Assembly (NCBI GenBank): GCA_030295235.1
Contig: AP026132.1
Location: 577,501 to 641,500, forward strand
Direction: 5' to 3'
Source: Fistulifera solaris
Taxonomy: Eukaryota; Bacillariophyta; Bacillariophyceae; Naviculales; Stauroneidaceae
Length of the DNA: 64,000 bases
The translations under genes were made by a program, and so were the position numbers. Under the pieces are notes generated by a model. The model saw nothing but the letters and a program-made list of their open reading frames with translations, did no database searches and was not told where the DNA came from. Of this stretch, positions 1 through 10,848 are shown piece by piece (positions within the stretch are counted from its first letter, which is position 1; the number at the start of each line of letters is the position of its first letter).

Positions 1-2182
1 TTCGCTAGTCATCATGGTGATGTATCTTGCCCGACTTTGGTCGCGGCGGCGTGTGAAGATGGATCGGTTCGGTATTTCGACGTCGATGTTCAACAGGAAG
101 CTGATATGAATATGCCGATGCCAGTCGTTTCCACCATTCCGTCTACTGGCGCTCCGATCTTGTCGCTGGCGTTGAACCGATTCGGAGCGGTGAGCAAAGA
201 AAAAACGTAGCGCTAGTCCGCTAGTAGGAGCGACGGTATTCGTTGGTGTTGCCGACGGAACCATTCGGCGCTACGATTGTGTGCAGGGGTCATCTTGGAG
301 GTCTATTTTCCGCATCACGGTAGAGAATATGGGAAGAAGCATCCCTACACGCGTCTGGGTCCTCAAGTCATTACAAGACGGAACACTGGTTTCGGGTGAC
401 TCGTTGGGGCATGTGCAGATGTGGGACGGTCATTCCGGGACTTTGGAAGCCACCTTCAACCAAAACGAAGTCAAGGCGGACGTCTTGGCGTTAGATGTGA
501 CACGAGAGGAGAACAAAGTGTTTGCAAGTGGTGTAGATTCGCGTGTGATTTGTATCGAGCGAAGCGGGACGGTGACCGAAGATCGAAAGTGGGTTTTCGC
601 AAACGCTCAACGCCCTCATACTCATGACGTGCAAGCTATCGCAGTTTGCTATAGAAGTCGAAAGAAAGGATCAGGCGGCAGCGAGATCTTATGCACTGGA
701 GGCATCGATACCAAATTGTGTACTTTCGCGGTCAACGACTTTCAGCGACAAAGACCACACACTCTCTTTCCTTGGCCTGTCCGGTCTCCAATCGTTATCG
801 CTCCGGAACGGAGAGTCATCTCTATTATGAGAAAGGGCAGCATTCAAATCTACTCCCTGGCACCACGGCCGGTTTCGCTAGAGTCTCGGCTTCAAGTTAC
901 TGAAACTGATACATTTCTCGGGACGGTGCAAATCGACAGTCCTTTTAACTTGTCGGTTTCGACAATTTGTGCGGACGGCAAGTATCTGGTAGTTGGTAAT
1001 CCGTCCAATTTACTGCTTTTCCAGTTGACCTACAAAAGTGGCCAAGGATCTTCGAACGCTCAGATTAGACCGGAGCGGTTACCTTTCGAATTGCCATCCC
1101 AGGCAACTATCGTTGCCGCTAAATTTCTCCGCAACGATAGGCTGGTTCTTTGTAGTGCCGATAGTGACGTGCTTATCGTAAATGTTGGCGAAGGTGAAAG
1201 GAACATCTCACAAGTTTCGATTCAATCAACAATCTCCTTTGCGCCTGATGATACTGATGTGCCATCGATGCTTCCGCATGATGAAATCGCTTGCTCTTCT
1301 GATGGCGAATGGTTCTCCATCATGCGAAGTAGTTCAGAGAAGGGCTCGGTGCAGGTATTCAAGGATGTTGATGGGACCTTCGTACATTGGTGGTCCATTC
1401 CTGAGCTAGAGGATCCACCTGCAGTTGCTGCGTTCTTGCACACCGATCATCCACAGCTTGTGGTGGTCTGTGCCAGCTTTGCTCCCTATGTTTTCGACTT
1501 GGAGGAACGATCTTTGTCGACCTGGAGCAGAGGGGTTCCTTTTCCCGTGGGCGAGTCACTTCCACTTTCCTTATCAAATAGAAAAGATTATCCTGTCAGA
1601 ATTACGGTTAATCCTGCTGCGCCCACTCAATTTTTTGTGGTAAGTTTATTTGTTGAAGATAGAATGAGTTGTCAATGCAAGGACAGTTATTCCGGGACGT
1701 ACGAGTGTTCATCACTTCCTTTACTTTCTGGGTTGTCATCCCTGCGAGATCAAGGACTCGTCCCCTTTCTACTCTCATGGACTAAAACACAAATGATTCA
1801 GACGTTTAGAGAGGGGTCACATTTTGTAGCATTTTAAACAAATTTGAGTACTAACGCGTCACTTTCTTTGTGATGACAGGGCACGCATGGAGCAGTGGTG
1901 GCATTCGACATGAAGAAGAAATTTCCAACATGCTGTCGCGACTTTCCAGAAGGCTCGACAGAACACAAGAAACGTAAGCGATCTGTTTCTATGGCTAGCA
2001 TGGCCAGTGATGCCGGTGGTACTGAAGAAAAGGATATCAATTGTACGATATGCCATCGCTACAACGCAATGCTCTTTATGAACTTTGTTGCAGATGACGA
2101 GCTAGTAATTGTGGAGCAACCTTGGCTCGATGTGGTGGCAACTCTTCCAAATGCTCTTCATCGCAAAGTCTTTGGAACCTAG
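1..2182 (+). CDS. UTP4: UTP4/cirhin-like WD40 nucleolar protein (5'-partial)
   Basis: U3 snoRNP (t-UTP subcomplex) protein of the small-subunit processome, acting in nucleolar pre-18S rRNA transcription and processing. The gene enters from the left edge. Exon A is 1-189, the main exon about 233-1639, then a 240-nt GT-AG intron (1640-1879) and a last exon 1880-2182. Visible UTP4 hallmarks are VWVLKSLQDGT, VSGDSLGHVQMWD, a PHTHDVQA stretch, and the C-terminal CTICHRYNAMLF and ELVIVEQPWLDV blocks, which are very typical of cirhin. The C-terminus ends in the family-like KVFGT. Oddity: 190-232 separates two coding stretches that belong to the same WD repeat but lie in different frames, and no canonical GT-AG pair joins them in frame while keeping the WD residues. 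The N-terminal WD repeats lie outside the window. Family assignment is confident; the structure of the first junction is not. Confidence 0.9.
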
Positions 2183-2705
2183 GCAGTAAATATTGTAAGT
2201 AGAATGTTTCATGTGTGGCAAGACGCAGCGGTGTCGAACGCTTTTCCATTGTTCATCACCTCCATTTATTTTTCTTGCAAGATAAATTCTCCTGTTTGAG
2301 CCGTACCCGTGAATACCATCATCGATTCGGTATAGAATGGAGATACAAGCACTTACTAACATTCTGTCAGTGTTATTTGTAGGATTGAAAGAGAACGAGA
2401 ACAAGGTATGTAGTTTTGCACTGCACTAGACGGGACGATTACAGCTGTTACGAGCAAGACGCAGCGGTAACTAGTCGATTCCACGACTGGATACCTCCAT
2501 ATATCATTTCTTTGATCCTTGCAAAATTAAGAATCCCTATCTGAGCCTTTCGCACGACTTTTTCACGGTGCGCTCGGTAAATGAAGGCGATGACACGATA
2601 ATTTTTGGACACGATTTCTCACACGCGGGTTGCTTTACTTTTCTTGCGCGTCTTAGGAGTAACGATAAAACAATGGCTCTAAAACGTTTATTGATAACAA
2701 TAATC
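2183..2705. repeat. Intergenic region with a diverged ~236-bp tandem duplication
   Basis: Two imperfect copies start at about 2218 and 2454. They share an exact 15-mer (GCAAGACGCAGCGGT) and, further on, a CCTCCAT block, a CTTGCAA block and a TGAGCC block in the same order and spacing. It lies between the 3' ends of UTP4 and the convergent gene at 2706-3616. I see no convincing coding sequence here. Confidence 0.55.
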
Positions 2706-3616
2706 TTAGATGAATCTTTTCATCCCCGCCCATGGATCGTAATTTTCACCTTCTGGACTACCATTGCTATATCTATCATTTCGATCTCTGGCCTGTTTCA
2801 TATCTTGTTCACGATTCAAACGTCCTAACATTGATACAATTTCCAGTGCTCTTTGACGAGAACCGGGACTTTTGGCTACATCAGTAGCAACGGATCGCCC
2901 TGCATACTTTTCTAGACACGCATCGAGTGACGACACATGCGAAGCCATATCTTTTGCAGTGTTGCGACCGGAACGAATCCCCTATCTTCCAAAAGAGGTC
3001 CGGAATGAATTGTCGCTTTAGTACGAATCGCACCTTCAAAGCACTTGGCCGTCTGGAGATGATGCTGAAGTAATGTATCAATGGCGACGGAGATGGCCTC
3101 GAGATATTCCGAACCTCCATCACATGTTGTATCGGTGTCCTCCTTTTTCAGCGCACAACGCATATAGTCCATCACCCAAACTTCTTCGAAATCTTCGGAG
3201 CGACGCAGCCGCGCCACAGCTACTGGCTTTTGGGCTTTGACGAATGACGTTGTCTCCAGAGACGCGTGATGCGGAATCGATGCCTGATTGACCGCTCCGG
3301 TCGCCGAGCGCATGGCGTCGAAAAATTCATCGCGAATGAGTACCGACGGCTTGTTGTTACCCGATCGGAAAACAGCGACCCATGTGTGATGCTCTTGATT
3401 GTCCTCTGGGTCAATCAGTGAGGGATCGAATAATTGTACGGACGAAATATCCGCTGGGCAAGAACATCGGAATCGATCAAATAGTGCAAAGGTGCTACCA
3501 TCGTTGCCTGGTGAAGCAGAGAAGGCATTCACCAACGGTCGACTCAACAGAAGCGACACTAGCAGATAATACAGCGTTATTCGGTTATTCGAGGACAGTA
3601 GCATGGTTGATGTCAT
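2706..3616 (-). CDS. Presequence-bearing conserved protein of unknown function
   Basis: About 303 aa. Residues 1-31 form a signal peptide (hydrophobic YYLLVSLLLSRPLVNAF) ending at NAFSAS, a Phe-containing cleavage motif like those of diatom plastid precursors, so plastid import is likely. The body contains an acidic/aromatic EDFEEVWVMDYMRC segment and a GFVPVATLQK stretch. That layout is loosely reminiscent of a GNAT fold, but I would not assign it to the family. The reading frame changes near 2950-2960 at an A-run. Downstream, the DMASHVSSLDACLEKY segment and the ending YDPWAGMKRFI continue the protein in another frame and have normal coding character, so one base is probably missing from the sequence. 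The ATG at 3616 is the first in frame and directly precedes the signal peptide. Confidence 0.6.
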
Positions 3617-3992
3617 AGTTTAAAAGCAGGATGGGAAAATTTCTGCGATCGACGCATCGATCAAGCGTTTTTCCTCCTCAAAATAATTTGCACCTTCATT
3701 TTTTCCGGTTGACGGTCGAGCGAGCGGTGCGCGCGCGACCTTTACGCAATCTTAGCTATACACCCAAAAAAGTAATAGTACGGGACCAAGCACGATTTAC
3801 ACTACCATGTATTCAGGAAAGATGCTCCAAACGACGACGAACGGCAATTTCTTGCTCGCTCGTATCGGAGGCATGCGCATTATCAACAAATAAATACTTG
3901 TAATGCAATTATGGCTCATGGCAACAACTGACAGCCGAAGAATTTGTAAACAACTGCAGTATCGCTTCACCATTCAACAACGAAACAAGTCA
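3617..3992. other. Divergent intergenic / promoter region
   Basis: 376 nt between two divergent genes. It has a GCGCGCGCG tract near 3731, followed by AT-rich sequence. Weak upstream ATGs, including 3903 in frame with the next gene, precede the likely start at 3993. Nothing else is recognisable. Confidence 0.4.
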
Positions 3993-4630
3993 ATGTCTAG
4001 TGACACAGTCTTAAACGACGTTGAGGACGATAGCGAGACGCCGTGGGATCGCTATTTTGCGGAAGTGCGAGCTTTCGGCAACGCGAAGAAAACATAGAGA
4101 TTTTGGGGCATATGATCATCTGTGGCTTTGTGAGCGAGTACTTTTCGGTCGAAAATGAAGAAGACTACACGACAGAGCAGATGCAACATTTTCGTTTGGT
4201 TCTAATTTCTCAAAACCGCAACGACGAGCTCAACAACACGCGAAGGCTGATCTTAGGCGATCAAGCTCACGATAGGGTGTTGACGTTTACCACATCTTTC
4301 AGCAATGAAGTTCTGGAGTCGTGGAAGGTCGTAAAGAAGAGCTTATCAGAGATGACGGATCCCTCCGCAAAATTGGATCTCTTGTTTGCTTACAGTTACA
4401 ACTTGGGTCTATTTGAATCTTGGATGGAAGACAACGAGGGAGGTATGGAAAAACTTGTTCAGGAACTAGCGAGTGCATGGAAGTCACTCTTGAATAACCA
4501 CTCGGACGAGGAGCTTGGCTGGGATTGTCGATACACAAAACCTGGAATGTTGGAATTCTTGGATATGTTCAAGCACCGAATCGGGAGGGTGCCTGATTAC
4601 TGCAGCATTGGAGAATTTAACTTCCAGTAA
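3993..4630 (+). CDS. Tandem family copy 1 (unrecognised ~210-235 aa protein), frame-shifted
   Basis: First of three tandem paralogs (also 5305-6009 and 6847-7526). The shared architecture is a short variable acidic N-terminus, a [HR]YF-ExxAF block, TTEQ-x-FR, an RRLILGDQA block (copy 2 RDLILGDQA), a SxS-x-DPS-KLDLLFAYSYNL block, and the highly conserved tail ELGWDC-YTKPGMLEFL ending in GEFNF. No signal peptide or membrane segment is seen, and I do not recognise the family. In this copy the frame changes near 4090 in an A-run just after RAFGNAKK. Restoring one base would give about 212 aa, and the rest of the frame is open and well conserved. It also lacks the acidic ADELTT lead-in of its sisters, so this copy is the most diverged. 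The ATG at 3993 is chosen by alignment with copies 2 and 3. Confidence 0.6.
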
Positions 4631-5304
4631 ACCCTAGTGAGGATACCCAAAACTCTCCAGAGTTCTCAAGAATGTAAGCAGTACCGCCTAAAAAGGCGAA
4701 AGTCGAGAGATTTTGGCAACACTATAATATGACGAAACGAGCGCAGCGAACCAATACTGTTCCTTAACTGAAACAATGATAGTTCTTCACTGACATCTTG
4801 CTTTACTTGTTTATTGAGAATGCGATACGTACCTTTTAGAGGCCGCTTCAAAGGTGAACTAGAGTAGATGACTTTTTGTAGCAGGAAACTCCCCGCGAAT
4901 CATCATCATGGACTCTGCGGAAAAAAAGCACTTGCGTTTGCGCGTGATTTATCAACCTTCAACGTGTTGGGCCTTCGATACGAACTAGTCGAGTCGTTCT
5001 GTTTTGAAAGGGACCTAGGCACGTAAATTTCTTAGACACGAGAGCGGGACGTCCTAGACTGGAGAGTGGAGAGTAACCTTAGACATGACACATGACGGAA
5101 CATGGGTACCGCGTGACGAGAGATCACGTTCTACATTATCGCCAAAAATGAGAGGAGTTTTATTGCAATGTGTTGTCAGCCGCGTTTTTTTGCAACGGCA
5201 TTTTTTGTTTTCCGCGACGCGCATGCGGACCAAGGATTCAGCAATGGAGATCTTTTATTAAGTCTAAAAGCGTCACAATTCATTCCAACTACAGAAAAGT
5301 AAAG
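4631..5304. other. Intergenic region between tandem copies 1 and 2
   Basis: 674 nt. It holds purine-rich stretches around 5040-5110. An in-frame GTG-initiated extension of the next ORF begins at 5170 but has no counterpart in the sister genes. No RNA gene or mobile element is seen. Confidence 0.4.
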
Positions 5305-6009
5305 ATGGCTAAGAAAACGAAAGCTGGTAAGAAACGGAACACGGCAAAATCAAAAGCGGCAGTCGCCACTCCGGAAGTTGCTACTCCGGCAGCTGGTACC
5401 CCGTCGAACAAAAGTTTGAGTCCTCTTGATCGTCATTATGAGGAATTAGAGGCATTCGTCAAGCTAAACAAGGATATATTGGGACCCATGATGATCAAAG
5501 GCGTACAAGGAATTTCGGATGAATCAGAGATCAACGCAGACGAACTCACGACAGAGCAGGTGGAAGTCTTTCGTCATGTTCTGTTGACTCAACGCCGCGA
5601 AGACGAGCTCAACAATATGCGAGATTTGATTTTGGGCGACCAAGCCAACAGTCAGTTTGTACAGTTTAAACGATCTTTTAGCGAGGACGTTCTGGCGACC
5701 TGGCACATTGTCAAGAGATCCTTGAATATTATGGATGATCCTTCCAAGAAGCTGGATCGATTATTCGGGTATTCCTACAACTTGTGGGATGTAAATATCT
5801 GGATGCATTTCAATTACGGAAACATGGCTGAACTTGTTGATGGGTTGGCGCGTGCCTGGAAATCACTCTTGAACACGTACACGGATGAAGAACTCGGCTG
5901 GGATTGCAAGTACACCAAACCGGGAATGTTGGAGTTTTTGCATCAATTCAAAAACAAGATTAAGAACATGCCCAAAGAATTTCTCTTAGGAGAATTCAAT
6001 TTCGAATAA
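5305..6009 (+). CDS. Tandem family copy 2 (unrecognised protein, intact)
   Basis: Intact member of the tandem family, 234 aa from the ATG at 5305 (context AAAGATGG). It begins with a Lys/Ala-rich tail (KKTKAGKKRNTAKSKAA) and a PEVATPAAGTP linker that could be a basic, disordered or nuclear-type N-terminus. The conserved body follows: LDRHYEELEAF, ILGPMMIKGVQ, ELTTEQVEVFRHVLLTQ, MRDLILGDQA, LDRLFGYSYNLW, AWKSLLNTYTDEELGWDC, YTKPGMLEFLHQFKNKI. The body is helical and rich in charged residues, with many aromatics in the last third. No catalytic motif is recognised. This is the reference copy for the family because its frame is open throughout. Confidence 0.75.
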   Translation: MAKKTKAGKKRNTAKSKAAVATPEVATPAAGTPSNKSLSPLDRHYEELEAFVKLNKDILGPMMIKGVQGISDESEINADELTTEQVEVFRHVLLTQRREDELNNMRDLILGDQANSQFVQFKRSFSEDVLATWHIVKRSLNIMDDPSKKLDRLFGYSYNLWDVNIWMHFNYGNMAELVDGLARAWKSLLNTYTDEELGWDCKYTKPGMLEFLHQFKNKIKNMPKEFLLGEFNFE

Positions 6010-6846
6010 GAACGCAGCGCCATGGTTTGTGCACGCATTTGGTCCTTAGTTTTGTCTTATCGACCTCGAACAGCATCTTTACGCGGAATCGCCTCTGCTT
6101 TCGAATGGCGTGATAGCAAACGCAGTAACTGAAGAGCATCAATATGTTTCGTATTTTTACTACAAGAACCTTCTCAGCTTTTTGGATTTTTTGTCAATGG
6201 TTCAACTTAGATTATGTTGCATGCGAACCACCCATTTATTATTTAGGCCCTCAGACTAGCTGCTTCACTGTTGTCCGTTCTTCAAGCTTTTATGTATAAG
6301 TTCAAGATGTAGTTACCTCGGCAGCATTTGCAATCGCAACATTTCGACGATCATTTAGTGCGTCGAAAGCCTCGCGACACTAACGAACACGACTGGATTT
6401 CAGTCATGATCGAAATTCGGAAACCGATTGAAACGGCAACCAATGGGTCCACAAAATTGTGATGGCTTTGTTGTTTCTAGCTATCATTTTCGGTCAAATT
6501 GTTCCCTTTTGTACTGTAGCAGAAACTCAATCGAATGCTCCTTTTCTCTTTGTCGTTGAGAAGAGAATGACCTTAGCCTTAGTGATCACGATACATTCAC
6601 GGCTTGGTACACAATTGGACGTAGAGAGCTACGACCCGTAGACTTTATACTGGGTTTCTCGTAGAGCATTGTTGGGCTCGATCAATGGCGCGCGCGGAGC
6701 AGACACTTTCTCGGCGCGAAAAAGGACGACCTTTTTTTGTGCCTCGCACCGCACAACATCGAAGCAAGAAAACATTGCTGTTCTTGTTCCGCATCTTCGA
6801 TATAAAAGCCTTCATATCACTTCATTTTCAGCGAAAACACGGAAAG
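6010..6846. other. Intergenic region between tandem copies 2 and 3, with TATA-like element
   Basis: 837 nt. A TATAAAAG sequence sits at about 6799-6806, some 40 nt before the ATG of copy 3, in a plausible core-promoter position. At 6391-6415 there is a GACTGGAT-x-TCAGTCA sequence, which resembles in reverse orientation the dispersed motif at 11.3 kb and 16.37 kb. Confidence 0.35.
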
Positions 6847-7526
6847 ATGACTACGATGGCAAGTACTGGTAAACGCACTGCGGAGGAAGCTGAATTGAAT
6901 GACGCGGCTGCGTCGAACAAGATAAGTCCTTACAATCGTTACTTTGCTGATGTACGAGCGTTCATCAAGGATGAAGTCAAGAATGGACTGGGACCGATGC
7001 TCATCAAGGGTGTTGAAGATGACAGTAGTGAAGATGAGGATGAACAGATTGACGCTGACGATCTCACGACGGAGCAGATGCAAGCGTTTCGTGTCGTCGC
7101 GATTACTCAGAACCGCGAGAAGCAGCTTCACAGCATGCGAGAGCTAGTCTTGGTGATCAAGCCAATGATACCGTGCTGATGTTCAATACCTCTTTCAGCT
7201 ATCATGTGGATGCAACGTGGGACTCTGTGAAGAAAAGCCTTAGTCGCACGAAAGATCCTTCCCAGAAGCTCGATATGCTCTTTGCTTACTCCTACAACTT
7301 GGATGAGTTTGATGTCTGGATGCACGACAATGAGGGTGATATGGGACGAATTGTCAAAGGACTAGCGACTGCTTGGAAATCCCTCTTGACCAAGCATTCA
7401 GACGAGGCGCTAGGATGGGATTGCAAGTACACCAAACCGGGAATGATGCAGTTTTTGACTCAGTTCAAAAGCAAGATTGAGGGCACGCCCAAGTACATGA
7501 AACTCGGTAAATTCAACTTTCAGTGA
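6847..7526 (+). CDS. Tandem family copy 3 (unrecognised protein), frame-shifted
   Basis: Third tandem paralog, about 226 aa over 6847-7526. It carries the same blocks as copy 2: YNRYFADVRAF, LGPMLIKGVE, an acidic DDSSEDEDEQ insert, DLTTEQMQAFR, then LDMLFAYSYNL, AWKSLLTKHSDEALGWDC, YTKPGMMQFL and GKFNFQ at the end. The frame changes near 7150-7160, exactly inside the GDQAND block that is conserved in the sisters. A G-run there is one base short of what the alignment predicts. Apart from this, divergence from copy 2 is spread like ordinary protein divergence, with no extra stops, so a sequence error or a very recent lesion is likelier than old decay. Confidence 0.65.
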
Positions 7527-8055
7527 ATTGCACGGTCTCGAGCGTTGCTTTGCCGATGTCGAAAAGATGCTTTGACTTGGAGGTATCAAATCTTTCAGAT
7601 CGACAGCTCCCCCTATTGCCAGATGCATAGTACCACTTTCTTGATAATCCGGTAGATATTCACGATTTGTTTTGACTATTCTTTTTATGCTTTTGTTAGT
7701 TAAACTCGTTAAGGAGTGCACTCGACAAGTGTGTGAGCTGCTGTGAGCTGCTGCCTATGTATATTATTGTCAGTTTTTGCATTTGCTCCCTATGAACACA
7801 TTTAACGCACGACTTACTTGAATTAATCTTTCAGAAGTTACAGGGTATTCGGACTTGAAAGCAATCGTACTGTAGGTTGACCGACCGCTAAAGGTCTAGA
7901 TCGTCTAGCATGTTCGCCGTTCATACAAAACTAAGGTCGCATTCGTGACTCGTAAGAAAGCCCGTGACTCAGGTGATGTTCGTTTTCCACCATTGGATTT
8001 TTTCATTCGAAGGCAATGAAGAAAAGCCTGCTACTGCAAGAAATATGCCCTCACA
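7527..8055. other. Intergenic region upstream of gyrA
   Basis: 529 nt. It has a short direct repeat (GTGAGCTGCT twice at about 7731-7752) and otherwise unremarkable AT-rich DNA. Nothing further is identified. Confidence 0.4.
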
Positions 8056-10848
8056 ATGATATATCCCATCATATTGATTTTGTGCTTTCGCATCGATAGA
8101 GTTCTCGGGTGGCAGGGAAACCTACTGCGCACGCAATACGCTTTGGGAATAGCCAACACGCGGCAACCGACCGTTCTCTGTGCAGCCACGGAAGACGGAA
8201 GCGACGACGATGTTCTGCTAGAAGGCAACGAGGAAGAATACATTTACGCTCCTCAATCGGACGATGAGTCTTTTCTGTCTGAATCAGAGACAGCGCGACA
8301 AGCAAATGAATTAGCGGCGATAGGAGGAAATCATATCGAATTACAAACCGAGATATCCAATTCATTCCTGCAATACGCCTTGTCGATCATTTTAGGTCGG
8401 GCGATTCCTGACGCTCGCGATGGTATGAAACCAGTACATAGGAGAATTCTCTACGCGATGGATCAACTGAACCTACGACCGAACACTCCACACAGAAAGT
8501 GTGCTCGAGTTGTCGGTGAAGTACTCGGAAAGTTCCATCCGCATGGTGATGTCGCCGTATACGACGCACTTGTACGTTTGGCGCAAACATTTTCGACGAA
8601 CTATCCCCTCATTGATGGGCATGGGAACTTTGGTTCCATTGATGCCGATCCAGCTGCGGCTATGCGTTACACAGAAGCGCGGCTAACATCGCTCTCGAAA
8701 GAAGCTATACTCGACGAGCTTGAGGAAGATACGGTGGATCTTGTACCGAACTTTGACGGCAATGAGCTAGAACCTAATGTTCTACCAGCAAAGCTACCTA
8801 TTCTTCTTCTTAACGGTGCATCTGGTATCGCTGTCGGCATGGCGACGAATATTCCTCCGCACAATCTGAGAGAACTCATGGCGGGTTGTGAGGCGCTCAT
8901 TGACTCGAGACTGGACGGGGGACACCCTGTGACCGACGAAAAACTCTTTAAGTTGATACCTGCACCAGATTTTCCCACGGGAGCTATCATTGTTGGCACA
9001 TCGGGCGCCAAACAGCTGTACAAGACAAGTAACGGTGGTGTCGTGATGCGAGCCACTACACAGATGGAAGAAATTGTTACAAAAAAGAAAGGAACACGCA
9101 CTGCCATCATTGTGACACAGTTACCGTACCAAGTCAACAAAGCGGCATTGTTGGAGAAAATCGCAGCACTCGTGAACGAAAAGAAATTGGATGGGATTGC
9201 TGATCTACGTGACGAATCTGATCGCGACGGTATCCGCGTTGTCATTGAGCTCAAACGAGATGCTGTACCTCAGGTCGTCTTAAACAATCTGTTCAAGAAA
9301 ACCGCGTTGCAAACTACTTTCTCCGGAAATTTCCTGGCGCTTTTCGGAGGATCGAATAACGAAAAGAGTCTCGTACCACAGCGCTTTACGTTGAGGGAGG
9401 CACTCGATTCGTTCATTGACTTTCGATTTTCGACGCTGCGCCGAAAAGCCGCCTTTCGTCTTTCCAAAGTAGAAGCGCGAGCCAACATCGTCAACGGCCT
9501 TCTACTCGCACTCAAACATGTGGATTGGATCATAGAAACGATTCAAAAAGCACAGGATCTAGATGCAGCACGGAAGCAAATTGAGGATGAAATCGGCCTC
9601 AATGCGGAGCAGACTGATGCAGTGCTGAAACTCCAACTAGGCCAGCTAACGAGGCTGAATCAGGAAAAGCTTGAAAGCGAAATAAGGTCACTTGAGAGTT
9701 CAAGACAAGAACTTCAGGAGCTTTTAGAAAACGATCACACTGTGTACGAAACGATGAAGACCGAATTTCGTGAACTTTCGGTGAAGTTCGGACGCGATAG
9801 ACAAAGCCGCATTTTGCCCGAGGAAGACGGTGAAATTGACGAAGTTGATCTAATTACAAACTCTAGATCGGTGATCGTGGTAACCAGAGGAGGGTATATA
9901 AAACGAATGCCATTGAAAACATTTGAAAGCCAGAACAGAGGCACCAGAGGCAAACGAGGTACTTCGGATAGTGGAACACTAGAGAGTCAAGTCTCCCAGT
10001 GCTTTACTTGCAATGACCACGACACATTACTGATGGTTACGCAGAAGGGTGTTGCCTACGGCTTACGAGCCTATCAAGTACCGATTGCGACTAGGACAGC
10101 AAAAGGACAGCCGATTCCCCAGGTTCTCCCGATTCGAAGTGACGAAATGATCACAGCTGTACTACCCGTTTCCAGATTTTCCGATGATGAATATATTGTT
10201 CTTGCAACTGAACAAGGGTGGATAAAAAAGACAGCTTTGTCATCTTTCGAGAAGCTGACCACTCGTGGGCTAATCATCGCTACAGTCGAGGAAAGTGACA
10301 GTCTACAATGGTGTCAACCATGCAAAGACGGGGATGACATTTTAGTTGGCAGTGCTATGGGAAAAGCGATGCGTTTCGAAGCATCGAAACTTCGACCCAC
10401 AGGACGAACTAGCCGTGGAGTGAAATCCATGACGTTGCGTGAAGGGGACAGAATTGCTGGCTTCAATGTGCTCAGCGGAGGTCAAGCTAAGCTTGAATCC
10501 GAAGAGTATGTTCTTGCCGTCACCTCAATGGGTTTTGGAAAACGCATCAACACTAGTGAATTTCGAGCTCAAAATAGAGGAGGACAGGGTGTTATAGCAC
10601 TTCATTTCAAAAAGGGTTTTGAGCAAGATGAAATGAGGTGTCTTCAAATTGTGAAGGAAGAAGACGAAATACTTGTCATTACATCGAAAGGCGTCATGGT
10701 GAGACAGCAAGTATCCCAAATTCCCTCACAAGGAAGATCGGCCACGGGTGTCATGGTACAAAAGTTAGATGCGGGAGACCAGATTGTGGGCGTTAGCATC
10801 GTTCCCGAGATGGGGGAAAATGAGAATGAGTTTGAAGACGCTAACTGA
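8056..10848 (+). CDS. gyrA: DNA gyrase subunit A, organelle-targeted
   Basis: Type IIA topoisomerase subunit that breaks and rejoins DNA; with GyrB it supercoils organelle DNA. It is 930 aa in a single exon. An N-terminal hydrophobic segment (MIYPIILILCF) and a transit-like stretch precede the catalytic core, which begins near residue 95 with SFLQYALSIILGRAIPDARDG. HRRILYAM and KFHPHGD follow, then the active-site Tyr in AAAMRYTEARL (about residue 205), then LLNGASGIAVGMATNIPPHN. A coiled-coil segment around residues 510-570 precedes the C-terminal pinwheel. That pinwheel contains a GyrA-box-like QNRGTRGKRG (about residue 625) and further blade repeats such as QNRGGQGVI. The N-terminus suggests import into the plastid, possibly with the mitochondrion. 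It resembles plant and cyanobacterial GyrA rather than eukaryotic Top2 and is probably of endosymbiotic origin. Confidence 0.96.
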   Translation: MIYPIILILCFRIDRVLGWQGNLLRTQYALGIANTRQPTVLCAATEDGSDDDVLLEGNEEEYIYAPQSDDESFLSESETARQANELAAIGGNHIELQTEISNSFLQYALSIILGRAIPDARDGMKPVHRRILYAMDQLNLRPNTPHRKCARVVGEVLGKFHPHGDVAVYDALVRLAQTFSTNYPLIDGHGNFGSIDADPAAAMRYTEARLTSLSKEAILDELEEDTVDLVPNFDGNELEPNVLPAKLPILLLNGASGIAVGMATNIPPHNLRELMAGCEALIDSRLDGGHPVTDEKLFKLIPAPDFPTGAIIVGTSGAKQLYKTSNGGVVMRATTQMEEIVTKKKGTRTAIIVTQLPYQVNKAALLEKIAALVNEKKLDGIADLRDESDRDGIRVVIELKRDAVPQVVLNNLFKKTALQTTFSGNFLALFGGSNNEKSLVPQRFTLREALDSFIDFRFSTLRRKAAFRLSKVEARANIVNGLLLALKHVDWIIETIQKAQDLDAARKQIEDEIGLNAEQTDAVLKLQLGQLTRLNQEKLESEIRSLESSRQELQELLENDHTVYETMKTEFRELSVKFGRDRQSRILPEEDGEIDEVDLITNSRSVIVVTRGGYIKRMPLKTFESQNRGTRGKRGTSDSGTLESQVSQCFTCNDHDTLLMVTQKGVAYGLRAYQVPIATRTAKGQPIPQVLPIRSDEMITAVLPVSRFSDDEYIVLATEQGWIKKTALSSFEKLTTRGLIIATVEESDSLQWCQPCKDGDDILVGSAMGKAMRFEASKLRPTGRTSRGVKSMTLREGDRIAGFNVLSGGQAKLESEEYVLAVTSMGFGKRINTSEFRAQNRGGQGVIALHFKKGFEQDEMRCLQIVKEEDEILVITSKGVMVRQQVSQIPSQGRSATGVMVQKLDAGDQIVGVSIVPEMGENENEFEDAN

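Noticed and set aside
5170-5304. In-frame N-terminal extension of tandem copy 2
   Set aside because: It starts at GTG and has no counterpart in copies 1 and 3; the ATG at 5305 fits the alignment better.
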